A model generated the notes under the pieces. It was given only the letters and a program-made list of their open reading frames with translations, did no database searches and was not told the DNA's origin. A program made the position numbers and the translations under genes. Positions 1-7,625 of a stretch of 64,000 nucleotides of DNA are shown piece after piece; the stretch's first letter is position 1, and each line of letters begins with the position of its first letter. The DNA comes from Bacillota bacterium. Its GTDB lineage: Bacteria > Bacillota > UBA4882 > UBA8346. Location: positions 62,001-126,000 of the forward strand of contig JAEZCE010000012.1 in assembly GCA_023429995.1 (NCBI GenBank), in the 5' to 3' direction.

Positions 1-1
1 C

Positions 2-185
2 GACAGAAAGAATTATTTCCGTCACAGAATAAATTCCTTAAATGACAGAAAGAATTATTTCCGTCACAGAATAAATTCCTTAAATGACAGAAAGAATTAT
101 TTCCGTCACAGAATAAATTCCTTAAATGACAGAAAGAATTATTTCCGTCACAGAATGAATCCCTTGAATGACAGAGAATTATTTC
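2..185. repeat. 42-bp tandem repeat array
   Basis: Four consecutive 42-bp units lie at 2-43, 44-85, 86-127 and 128-169, and a fifth degenerates from 170 into the 3' end of the neighbouring gene, whose stop codon is at 179-181. The first three units are identical. The fourth differs at three bases. Each unit contains a 24-bp imperfect palindrome (outer arms TGAC/GTCA, inner arms GAAA/TTTC; 10 of 12 positions pair) followed by an 18-bp AT-rich spacer. The spacers do not vary, so this is not a CRISPR array. The array may continue to the left of the window. Confidence 0.95.
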
Positions 186-1108
186 AACGATTCCAAACAC
201 TCTTCCAGAATCTCGATAGTCTTTTCATCAGCATTCAAACCCACTTTGACTCCTACCGGTAAAACAGTATTGGCGCAATTATGACCAAAATCATTGACCT
301 TAAGTATGGGCAAACCATATTTAGCAGTAACCCTTTCCACCACATCCGCCATCTGAACGGTTCTGTTTTCAGCCGCTTCATTGCAAATATGCCCGATAAC
401 AATTCCTTTCACTTTATAAAAAACACCCAGTTGTTCCAATTGCATACAATAGCAAAAGCATAGCTCCGGGGAAAAGCCGAAGCTTTCCAGGAATAAAACT
501 GAGTCCGCAAAATCCGGGAAATACGGTGTGCCGGCCAATTTCAGCAGGCAGCGTAAATTGCCTCCCAATAATCTGCCGGTAGCCTTTCCCCCGCGAATGG
601 TGGTTCTTGTCCCGTTACTGCTTATCAAACCTATCTTGCCATGGATAAAGCGGTCGATAAATTCTTGTCTGTCATAGGGTCTAGTTTCTCTTCCAAAGCC
701 CCAGACAAGGTCGTTACCATGAAATGTAATAACTCCGGTCCTGGCATAGATGGCATTGAGTAAAACTGTAATATCGCTAATCCCTACCATTATTTTAGGA
801 TTTTTTTTGATATTTTCAAAGTCCAATAACGGTAAGCAGGTGTTGGCCGTGTCGCCACCCTGCGAACAAATGATCGCGCGGATGGAAGAGTCCTTAAACA
901 TGGCATTGATATCATCCGCTTTTTCTTCGGGCTTCGCCGAGTATCCAAGGGTATTTGCCAAAGCATGTTTCCCGATGACAATTTCAAATCCCAAGTTTTT
1001 TAAATATGCGACGCCCTGATTGAATTGGGGCATCAGCTGTTCGGTAATGGAATTGGATGGAGTTATGACTCCAATTTTATCATTTTTATTTAACCGCGGG
1101 GCTTTCAT
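179..1108 (-). CDS. LD-carboxypeptidase (peptidase family S66, MccF/LdcA-like)
   Basis: A 309-residue protein of the S66 serine peptidase family, which trims the terminal D-alanine from murein tetrapeptides or inactivates peptide-nucleotide antibiotics (MccF). The N-terminal half has the nucleophile motif GISDIT, matching the G-x-S-D of LdcA, after the sequence GGDTANTCLPLLD. The C-terminal half has ESFGFSPE and GHICNEAAEN, consistent with the catalytic Glu/His region. The ATG at 1108 is chosen because GGAG lies 7 nt upstream; an in-frame upstream extension to 1156 has no such site. It is separated from the nucleoside operon by a terminator, so it is probably transcribed on its own. Its 3' end merges into the 42-bp repeat array, so the last codons may have been altered by repeat expansion. 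The choice between murein recycling and antibiotic immunity cannot be made from sequence. Confidence 0.87.
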   Translation of the reverse strand: MKAPRLNKNDKIGVITPSNSITEQLMPQFNQGVAYLKNLGFEIVIGKHALANTLGYSAKPEEKADDINAMFKDSSIRAIICSQGGDTANTCLPLLDFENIKKNPKIMVGISDITVLLNAIYARTGVITFHGNDLVWGFGRETRPYDRQEFIDRFIHGKIGLISSNGTRTTIRGGKATGRLLGGNLRCLLKLAGTPYFPDFADSVLFLESFGFSPELCFCYCMQLEQLGVFYKVKGIVIGHICNEAAENRTVQMADVVERVTAKYGLPILKVNDFGHNCANTVLPVGVKVGLNADEKTIEILEECLESLK

Positions 1109-1324
1109 TTTTATTCTCCGATCCCTGCATTCGATGATATTCCCTTTTTCCCGCACACAAAAATGAGTTCTTTTCCGTTTTGAATATCACATTTATCATA
1201 ATAGCCGTATTCTTTTTTCATAGATCAATATTACGACGATTATGAATGAATCATTCTATTCCCCATTTCTATTTCCTGCTTTTTTTGAAATGGGAGCCTA
1301 TATCCATTATCCATGAAAAGATCT

Positions 1325-1350
1325 CAAAAAAACCTCCTGTTTAGGAGGTT
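1325..1350 (-). terminator. Rho-independent terminator of the nucleoside operon
   Basis: On the minus strand an 8-bp perfect stem (AACCTCCT/AGGAGGTT with a 4-nt loop, 1331-1350) is followed by six T residues. It lies about 250 nt downstream of the TrpA-like gene and upstream of the LD-carboxypeptidase gene, so it closes the long operon. Confidence 0.8.
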
Positions 1351-1390
1351 AATGCGAAGTTTCAATTATCGATACATGTTGAATGAAATC

Positions 1391-1480
1391 TTTCAAAAAA
1401 TGGTCCCAAAAAAAATTAGAAATTAATGGAGATAGGATTCACAGGATTAAAAAATGGTCTTAAAAAAATCCTGTAAATCC
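1391..1480. repeat. Intergenic AATCCTGT-type inverted and direct repeats
   Basis: Within the 490-bp gap at 1109-1600 there is an inverted repeat of 14 nt (1435-1448 and 1467-1480, 13 of 14 matching, arms of the GGATTnACAGGATT type). There is also a direct duplication of AAAAAATGGTC followed by an A-run (near 1395 and 1450). A related AATCCTG segment follows at about 1493-1500. Similar GGATT-rich sequence recurs near 63711-63755. No gene was found in the gap. Confidence 0.6.
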
Positions 1481-1600
1481 ATAAAATCATGTTAATCCTG
1501 TTTAAGTTCTTTTCGTTAGGCCCGCAGTATAGTTTTACTATGCGTGGTCAGGCATTCAAATATTTATTTTCATCCTAATCGATATTAAAAAAAATAGTCT

Positions 1601-2392
1601 TCAGCCACTACAGGCTTTTTTAAGTTCCGCGATTTTTTCTTTCATTTGGGGAATATCGTTTTGTAGTTTTAAAATCGTACTGCCGACAAAGACGGCATCG
1701 GCCCCGGAATTTTTGGCCATTTCAATATCATCGGTGGTGTAAATGCCAACTCCGGCATAGATTTCTCTGCGGATTCCCCTTCTTTTTAACTCCTGAATGC
1801 AAGCCTTTAAGGTGGGAAACTGCGGATTTACATTGTTACTGGTCGGCTTGGCCTGCATATATACAAATCCGTTGGATGAAAGCGCCGCCGCGATTTCTTC
1901 TTCCGCCATATGAAATTGAACATAACAGGAGATCCGGATACCACGGTCCGCCAATGCGTCTTTAACAGCCTTATTATTGCCGCCAACATAAATGATATCG
2001 CGGATTTGGTTTTGAATGCAAAACCGGATGAACCGTTCCACCCCTATATTTTGGATTGTTTCCTCATAAATCACAATCAGATATTGGGTATCCGGATGAT
2101 GGGATTTCATTTGCCCGATACCATCCATATACTTTTCATAGTCACTGCAATTTTTGAGGGCTTCCTTCATTCTTCCGGCAATGTACTCTCCTTCTAAAAA
2201 TGGGTTGGGGGAGGGAAAATCCACTTCAATGATGTCGCATCCGGCAGCTACATATTCATCCGCAATCCGGATGCAGGATTCAATCGTCGGGTAACCGTTT
2301 GATAAGTAACAGATTAATTTCATGGATGGATCAAACCTTTCTGCTGTTGTCAAAATATATTCGTATCCATGGGTAAGAGTTTTACTCTCCAC
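1601..2392 (-). CDS. Stand-alone TrpA-like TIM-barrel aldolase
   Basis: A 263-residue protein resembling the tryptophan synthase alpha subunit, which splits indole-3-glycerol phosphate by a retro-aldol reaction. The segment IIEVDFPSPNPFLEGEY aligns with the TrpA active-site loop: the catalytic Glu49 equivalent is kept (residue 56), while the Asp60 equivalent is Glu (residue 67). The C-terminal phosphate-binding loops are recognisable (YAGVGI near 214 and VFVGSTI near 236), so a phosphorylated substrate is likely. No trpB or other trp gene is nearby. The GTG start lies inside the end of the dehydrogenase gene (11-nt overlap), so the two are translationally coupled; an ATG at 2320 is an alternative start. 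I infer an aldolase for a sugar or base phosphate made by the operon's other enzymes, not a tryptophan biosynthetic enzyme. Confidence 0.75.
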   Translation of the reverse strand: MESKTLTHGYEYILTTAERFDPSMKLICYLSNGYPTIESCIRIADEYVAAGCDIIEVDFPSPNPFLEGEYIAGRMKEALKNCSDYEKYMDGIGQMKSHHPDTQYLIVIYEETIQNIGVERFIRFCIQNQIRDIIYVGGNNKAVKDALADRGIRISCYVQFHMAEEEIAAALSSNGFVYMQAKPTSNNVNPQFPTLKACIQELKRRGIRREIYAGVGIYTTDDIEMAKNSGADAVFVGSTILKLQNDIPQMKEKIAELKKACSG

Positions 2393-3539
2393 GATAAGCT
2401 TTCATAAATAACGATTTAAATTCATCTTTGCCGGGTATCACGGGATTCGTTTTCGTACAGCCGTCTTTTTTAGCCATTTCCGCCATGGTATCCAGCTTGA
2501 TAATATATTCCTCTTGATTCTTGATAATATCCCCGAAAGAAGCGGGGATACCCAAACTACGGTTCAATTCCTTAACGACCTCCCCAAGGTCTTCCCTGCC
2601 GATTTCCCCGGCAAATGCATCATAAGCCGCCCGGGCGGACTCGTTGGTCCGGTTAAAGGCGATAACATAAGGAAGCAACACCGCATCGGCCAATCCATGA
2701 GAGATGCCGAAAAGACTGCCGATCGTGTGGGCCATGGAATGAACGATACCCAATGACACATTGGTAAATGCAAGTCCCGCGGTCATTGAAGCATTAAGCA
2801 TTTTTTCCCGGTATTCCAGATTGGAACCCTCCTGATAGGCTTGGGGCAAATAATCAATGATATCCTTGGCCGCTGCCGCGGCTAAAATATGGCTGAGGTA
2901 ATTCGCTCTGGTAGAAACCAGCGCTTCCAAAGCATGAGTAAGCGCATCCATTCCTGTTTCCGCAGTTATTCGGGGTGGCATGGTCAAGGTGACTTGCGGA
3001 TCGCAAATTGCCACATCCGGCATCATTTCCATATTCCCAATGCCGTACTTCAGATGAGTCCCGTCTTCGGTGATGACGACTGAACGGCTCACCTCGCTGG
3101 CAGTACCGCTGGTTGAGGGTATGCACACCATCATGGCTTTCTGTCTGAGTTTGGGTATCCCACGGGGCGGCAGGATATCGGATAATTTGGTGAGCGCAGG
3201 ATGCTCATAATAAACCCACATTGCTTTAGCTGCATCCATTGCCGAACCGCCGCCTAAAGCGACGATAATATCCGGTTCAAAAATCTTCATTGCCTGTGCG
3301 CCTTGATAAACAGTACTAAATAAGGGATCCGGCTCTACCCCTGAAAAAACTTCACTGGCAATCCCGGCTTCTCCCAATAAATCAATGACCTTTTGAAGAA
3401 TACCGCTCTTTTTCATGCTTGAGCCGCCGGTAACAATGAACGCTTTGGTGCCGGAAAGAGATTTTAAGTGTTCCAGGCAGTTTAAACCAAACATCAATTG
3501 GCTGCCTGCTAGTTTCATCGGTCTCATCATTTTAATCAC
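2382..3539 (-). CDS. Iron-containing alcohol dehydrogenase (group III)
   Basis: A 385-residue enzyme of the Fe-ADH family (FucO, DhaT, AdhB relatives), which interconverts aldehydes or ketones and alcohols with NAD(P). The Rossmann-type half has the GGGSAMDAAK nucleotide-binding motif, and SGTASEVSRS follows. The metal ligands of the family are all visible: Asp and His in GMDALTHALEA, His in GIVHSMAHT and His in FGISHGLADAVLLPY. It begins directly after the BtpA-family gene (TAA followed at once by GTG; nearby ATGs at 3530 and 3527 are alternatives) and overlaps the TrpA-like gene. Within this operon it probably reduces or oxidises an aldehyde released during breakdown of the imported compound. 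The real substrate is unknown. Confidence 0.88.
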   Translation of the reverse strand: MIKMMRPMKLAGSQLMFGLNCLEHLKSLSGTKAFIVTGGSSMKKSGILQKVIDLLGEAGIASEVFSGVEPDPLFSTVYQGAQAMKIFEPDIIVALGGGSAMDAAKAMWVYYEHPALTKLSDILPPRGIPKLRQKAMMVCIPSTSGTASEVSRSVVITEDGTHLKYGIGNMEMMPDVAICDPQVTLTMPPRITAETGMDALTHALEALVSTRANYLSHILAAAAAKDIIDYLPQAYQEGSNLEYREKMLNASMTAGLAFTNVSLGIVHSMAHTIGSLFGISHGLADAVLLPYVIAFNRTNESARAAYDAFAGEIGREDLGEVVKELNRSLGIPASFGDIIKNQEEYIIKLDTMAEMAKKDGCTKTNPVIPGKDEFKSLFMKAYRGE

Positions 3540-4334
3540 TTATCCTTTTAATGTGCTGATTAATTCACTTGCCAACTTTAAAGACACGGGATTGTCAAGC
3601 ATCCCGCCTTCCTTCAGGCTTGTTCCTACGATGGCGCCGTCGGCAATGGCAAGTTGGTCTTTAATATTGGTTATCTTTACTCCGCTGCCTGCAATCAAAG
3701 GCAACTTGGTGACCTTTCGGACCCGCTGAATGATTTCGATCGGCGTCTCCACCCCGAAATGAGTCCCGGTCACGATAATTGCATCCGCGCCGCAGGATTC
3801 AGCTGCTTTAGCCGAATCTTCAATGGTAATATGGGGAAGCACCATATGGGTGTGCTTTACCTGAATGTCCGCCAGTATCTTAATGCCTTCCGCCCCTAAA
3901 TTTTTCCTGAAAATCATCGTTTCTCTGGCGCAAGGTTTGATAATTCCGCCAAAAAACTCAACGGTATCGACAAAAACAGGTATTCTGACAAATCCACCGT
4001 CAACAGCCTTGGCAATGGAAAGAGAAGTCTTATAGTCATTCATTGCCGCATCGATTCCGATGGGGATTTTTACCGCGGCAGACACATGAGCGCTTACGAC
4101 TGCCAAGGCGCAGGCTTGTTCGGTGTCCAAAACAACCCCGAACGGATTATCGCCCATATTTTCCACAATAATGGCATCCATTCCGGATTTTTCAAGGGTG
4201 ATCCCATCGGAAACAGCCTGATCAATAACTTTTTTCATATCTCCGCAAAACCCGGGCATTCCCGGTAGAGCCAGGCAATGAACCATACCAATAACGAAGC
4301 GTTTCCCTGTGCCTAAAAAATCGATATTGTTCAT
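3540..4334 (-). CDS. BtpA/SgcQ-family TIM-barrel protein
   Basis: A 264-residue protein of the BtpA family (E. coli SgcQ relatives). The family is predicted to be a phosphoribosyl- or nucleoside-handling TIM barrel and has no well-established reaction. Recognisable features are the N-terminal GMVHCLALPGMPG segment, DAIIVENMGDNPF, the central NDY followed by FVRIPVF, ADIQVKHTHM, and a C-terminal phosphate-binding pattern (AGSGVKITNI and GAIVGTSLKEGG). It overlaps the nucleoside phosphorylase gene by 4 nt (4331-4334) and abuts the dehydrogenase gene. It is one of two TIM barrels in the operon, which suggests consecutive steps on a phosphosugar or phosphoribosylated base. The function is inferred only from context. 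Confidence 0.82.
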   Translation of the reverse strand: MNNIDFLGTGKRFVIGMVHCLALPGMPGFCGDMKKVIDQAVSDGITLEKSGMDAIIVENMGDNPFGVVLDTEQACALAVVSAHVSAAVKIPIGIDAAMNDYKTSLSIAKAVDGGFVRIPVFVDTVEFFGGIIKPCARETMIFRKNLGAEGIKILADIQVKHTHMVLPHITIEDSAKAAESCGADAIIVTGTHFGVETPIEIIQRVRKVTKLPLIAGSGVKITNIKDQLAIADGAIVGTSLKEGGMLDNPVSLKLASELISTLKG

Positions 4335-5089
4335 TTCGAATCAACCTCTTTTTGATAAATTTTTAATCCATCCAGTACAATCTGACAAAGATCTTGCTCT
4401 GCCTGTTTTCGCTCCTCACCCATGAGAGATTGCTTAAGATTCTCCAGCACTGTGGTCATTGTGACGATGCAGCACTTAATCCCCATTAAGTTCGCTAAAA
4501 CCAACATACAGCTGGATTCCATATCGACAGCCAAAACATTGATTTTTTTAAGCTGCTCAAAAGTCTGAGCGATATCGGTTTGCATTTTATGGCTGAGTTT
4601 GGATTCCCGCATCCGGCTATAAAAGCCATCCATCGAGGCCGTAACTCCATTCACATAACCTCTGCCGTTTTGCAGTACGCTTTGGTTCATGCAGTTTAAA
4701 AGTTCAATATCCGCAACAGCCGGATAGGATACAGGCACATACGTGCTGCTTGTCGCTTCTTCCCGCATAACCCCGGTGGGAATGATCAGCTTTCCCAATA
4801 AATCGTCCCGCAGGCCCATGGTAGTACCCATCCGAATAGCAACCTCCATACCACATTGGTACATTTCCTCCATGGCAATGGCGGCTGAGGGCGCCCCAAT
4901 TCCGGTCGAAGAAACGGTCACCGGAAGCCCCCGATACGTTCCGGTATAAGTATTAAACTCCCGGTTAAAAGCGATGTGTTTAGGATCTTCCAATAAGTTA
5001 GCCAAAGTCTCAACGCGCCAAGGGTCGCCTGAAAAAATCACATATTTGGCAATGGATTGTTCCCCACCGCGTAAATAAAGTGTCTCCAT
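4331..5089 (-). CDS. Nucleoside phosphorylase, uridine phosphorylase/DeoD-like (NP-I family)
   Basis: A 252-residue NP-I family enzyme, expected to split a nucleoside with phosphate to base and (deoxy)ribose 1-phosphate. Family landmarks are SGDPWRVE near the N-terminus (phosphate loop), the signature SSTGIGAPSAAIAMEE, RMGTTMG (phosphate-site Arg) and the ribose-binding AVDMESS. Two points are unusual. The loop after GTT reads MG where uridine phosphorylases have G. The Gln-x-Arg uracil-recognition segment of E. coli Udp (QERY) is missing, and the equivalent stretch reads VTASMDGFYS. The base it accepts may therefore not be uracil. It lies between the PfkB kinase and BtpA genes with almost no spacing, so it belongs to the same pathway. 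Confidence 0.85.
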   Translation of the reverse strand: METLYLRGGEQSIAKYVIFSGDPWRVETLANLLEDPKHIAFNREFNTYTGTYRGLPVTVSSTGIGAPSAAIAMEEMYQCGMEVAIRMGTTMGLRDDLLGKLIIPTGVMREEATSSTYVPVSYPAVADIELLNCMNQSVLQNGRGYVNGVTASMDGFYSRMRESKLSHKMQTDIAQTFEQLKKINVLAVDMESSCMLVLANLMGIKCCIVTMTTVLENLKQSLMGEERKQAEQDLCQIVLDGLKIYQKEVDSK

Positions 5090-5090
5090 G

Positions 5091-6047
5091 TCATTTCCTT
5101 TCTTGTAGGCAAAAATCCTGATAACGTTTTAAAAATTGCTCGCGATCAGGGGCATTGGTGGTGCAACCGACTTTCTCGATAATAAAAGACGAAAGCACAC
5201 TGCCCATTTTACAACATTCATCGACGGGGGCTCCATTTAAGTAACCATACAAAAATCCGGCCATATAGGCGTCTCCGGAACCGCTTGTATCGACTACTTT
5301 CCCATATACCGCGGCGGAAACGGTGTTGGAAATAATCCCCTGAGGGGACTTTTGATAAGCAATGCTTCCCGATTTACCCTGAGTCGTTACAATAACCTCA
5401 GCCTTTCCTTTTTCAAACAACTCGGTAATGGCGGAAAAGTTAAAAATACTCTCGATTTCCCGGCGTTCTTCCTGATTGGTAAAAACGACTTTACTGGAAA
5501 ATAGGATTTTCCGGAACAATTCTTTGGGAAAAGCCTCAAAATCGCACTTCATTCCAAAAACAAGCGGAACATTATAATGAAGACACTTTTGATAAAACTC
5601 GACATTATCATCATAGGACCCTACCGTAAGTACGGCGATGCGGGCCTCCCTGAAAAAATCGTCCTTCATTTCAGCGGCGTACTGACTATCCATCGCGCCC
5701 GGATAAAAAATCGCAATATGATTGTTGTCTTGATCCGAAAGCAAGTAACAATTGGAAGTGGTTTCCCCGGGCACAAAGTTGATGGCGTCAAGACAAACAC
5801 CGGCATTCTTTAAATACTCATAAAATCCGTTTTCCTGATAATCGATTCCGCCCAAGCGAATAATGGGAAGAGCCGATAGACCGAGCCTTGCAATCAGATA
5901 TGCAATATTGGTGGGACAACCCCCGTAATAAATCCTGGCATTATCGCTATTTTCAATGATGGAAGTATATCCGTAGCGGACCGGAGTCTTGGTCTTGATA
6001 ATCCGGTCGATACTTACATATCCACTGGTGATCATGTCGTATTTCAT
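5091..6047 (-). CDS. PfkB-family sugar or nucleoside kinase
   Basis: A 318-residue ribokinase/PfkB-family kinase. The N-terminal region has the glycine pair of the substrate lid (YYGGCPTNIAYLIARLG, about residues 40-57). The C-terminal ATP and anion-hole signature is DTSGSGDAYMAGF (about 253-265), with the catalytic base Asp in GSGD; Ser replaces the usual Ala of GAGD. It starts 1 nt from the hydrolase gene and ends just before the nucleoside phosphorylase gene. It probably phosphorylates either the imported nucleoside itself, as archaeal nucleoside kinases of this family do, or the sugar released from it. Sequence alone does not decide between the two. Confidence 0.85.
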   Translation of the reverse strand: MKYDMITSGYVSIDRIIKTKTPVRYGYTSIIENSDNARIYYGGCPTNIAYLIARLGLSALPIIRLGGIDYQENGFYEYLKNAGVCLDAINFVPGETTSNCYLLSDQDNNHIAIFYPGAMDSQYAAEMKDDFFREARIAVLTVGSYDDNVEFYQKCLHYNVPLVFGMKCDFEAFPKELFRKILFSSKVVFTNQEERREIESIFNFSAITELFEKGKAEVIVTTQGKSGSIAYQKSPQGIISNTVSAAVYGKVVDTSGSGDAYMAGFLYGYLNGAPVDECCKMGSVLSSFIIEKVGCTTNAPDREQFLKRYQDFCLQERK

Positions 6048-6617
6048 TTAAAAAATTTCCCCTTTGTTCAAAAGGTTAAAAAGTTCTTCCGAAGGGATGA
6101 CCTTTCCAAAATATTTTTTGATATCGGTCAAATGGACCTGATTGACTGTTTCGCTATTGGTTGCGACGCAATCTTCAATGACGATCGGCAAATAATCGAG
6201 ATTATATGCATCGGTGACCGTGGCCCGGATACAACAATTGGTTTTCGTTCCGACGATGATTACAGTTTCAATGTGATTTTCGCGCAACACCATATCCAGG
6301 TCCGTTCCAACAAATCCGCTATAACGGCGCTTTTTGATCACATAATCTTTCATCGGATCCACTGTGAGCGAGGGATCGATTTCATCGCCATCCGTTCCTT
6401 CAAGGCAACAAGGTCTCATATTTTGAAGGTTTTTATCGAATTTATCTTTCCGGTAAAAATGCTTCAAAAAAATGATTAGCAAGCCATGATTCCGGCATTC
6501 TTCCAACACTCGTTTTATCCGCGGCAAAACTTCCTGATTTTGCGGATAATAGACAAGGCCTTCCGGGTCGGTGAAATCCTTTAGCATATCTACAATGATG
6601 AGCGCTGATTTACTCAA
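6048..6617 (-). CDS. Isochorismatase-family cysteine hydrolase
   Basis: A 189-residue cysteine hydrolase of the isochorismatase/nicotinamidase family. The Asp-Lys-Cys triad is visible: Asp10 in ALIIVDMLKDF, Lys in DYVIKKRRYSGF (about 94-105) and Cys in GTKTNCCIRATVTDAY (about 122-137). The cis-peptide region before the cysteine reads GTKTN, where GVATN or GIATD is usual. Relatives hydrolyse nicotinamide, ureidoacrylate (RutB in pyrimidine breakdown), N-carbamoyl compounds or biuret. In this operon it could open or deamidate the base released by the phosphorylase. It overlaps the second permease gene by 8 nt. Confidence 0.86.
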   Translation of the reverse strand: MSKSALIIVDMLKDFTDPEGLVYYPQNQEVLPRIKRVLEECRNHGLLIIFLKHFYRKDKFDKNLQNMRPCCLEGTDGDEIDPSLTVDPMKDYVIKKRRYSGFVGTDLDMVLRENHIETVIIVGTKTNCCIRATVTDAYNLDYLPIVIEDCVATNSETVNQVHLTDIKKYFGKVIPSEELFNLLNKGEIF

Positions 6618-7533
6618 GTTTAAATCCCCTCATGGTATTATTACGGTTTTGAAGAACTGAAACCATCATTAAAACGACGATAATTGCAAGATAAGGCACA
6701 ATTTCGAATAATCCCGATATCGGTCCGGCAAAGAGCGCCAAATTAATTGCCAAAGATTTGGCGAGGCCAAAAAGCAAAGCATAAAGCGCGCATCGCAACG
6801 GTTCACCCCTACCGCAATAAATAGCTGCAATTGCAATAAAACCTCGTCCGGCCGTCATATTATTGGTGAAAAGAGCCATCCGTTCAACAGAGAGTTCCAT
6901 TCCGGCAAGGGCACAAAGAGCCGCGCCAATGAGGACTGCGGCATATTTGACGTTATTGACCCGAATCCCCACCGACCTGGCCGCCTCTTCATTTTCTCCA
7001 ACCACTCTGACATAAACTCCAAATTTCGTGTAATATAACAGGATGCTGGTAACCATGATTAAAATGAAACCGGTATACGTGATAGCCGTATGTCCGCTTA
7101 GAATATTTCCCAATGCCGGTATTTGTGAAATAAAAGGTATGGAAATTTTTAAGCTCGATACATTCACGATGGAACTTACATTGATGTTGGCAAGTTTCAT
7201 GAATTTTAATACAAAAGTACTTAACGCCGCCACAAACAGATTAATCCCAAAACCGGTGATGATAAAGTTACTTTTTAGGGTAACACTGAAATAGGAAAAG
7301 ATTAACCCCAATATCAGTGTGAGCAGGACGCTAATCAGAAGAGCCAGCCATAAACTGCCTGTCAGTAGAAGGAACAATGCGCTTGAAAAAGCTCCCATCA
7401 GCATCATGCCCTCAAGACCGATATTGAGCACACCCGCCTTATGGGCGAACAGACCGCCTAAAACCGCTAATATCAAAGGCGTACTATGATAAACCATATC
7501 ATATAATATATTTTGAATCAGATTCATATCCAT
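6610..7533 (-). CDS. ABC transporter permease, BMP nucleoside family (second permease)
   Basis: A 307-residue integral membrane protein of the BPD_transp_2 (branched-chain amino acid/ribose/nucleoside) permease family. It has many hydrophobic segments and the family motif HKAGVLNIGLEGMMLMGAF near residues 27-45. The conserved cytoplasmic loop GENEEAARSVGI (about 179-190) contacts the ATPase. Together with the 367-residue permease, the double ATPase and the BMP binding protein it makes a complete nucleoside importer, comparable in architecture to the PnrCDE and NupBC systems. It ends inside the start of the hydrolase gene, which ties the transporter to the catabolic genes. Confidence 0.92.
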   Translation of the reverse strand: MDMNLIQNILYDMVYHSTPLILAVLGGLFAHKAGVLNIGLEGMMLMGAFSSALFLLLTGSLWLALLISVLLTLILGLIFSYFSVTLKSNFIITGFGINLFVAALSTFVLKFMKLANINVSSIVNVSSLKISIPFISQIPALGNILSGHTAITYTGFILIMVTSILLYYTKFGVYVRVVGENEEAARSVGIRVNNVKYAAVLIGAALCALAGMELSVERMALFTNNMTAGRGFIAIAAIYCGRGEPLRCALYALLFGLAKSLAINLALFAGPISGLFEIVPYLAIIVVLMMVSVLQNRNNTMRGFKLE

Positions 7534-7625
7534 CTTCCTTCCGTTTTGATGGCCCCACTCCCACTCGCCATCGACTAACAGAGATTTTGAATCCTGCGGT
7601 TACCATATCCCTTGCAATGATTCAA

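Noticed and set aside
2..185. CRISPR array
   Set aside because: Units are contiguous and identical, including the spacer part; there are no variable spacers and no cas genes.
1521..1560. Terminator hairpin (ATAGT/ACTAT) directly after the TrpA-like gene
   Set aside because: The stem is short and AT-rich and has no T-run; the hairpin at 1331-1350 is the better terminator.
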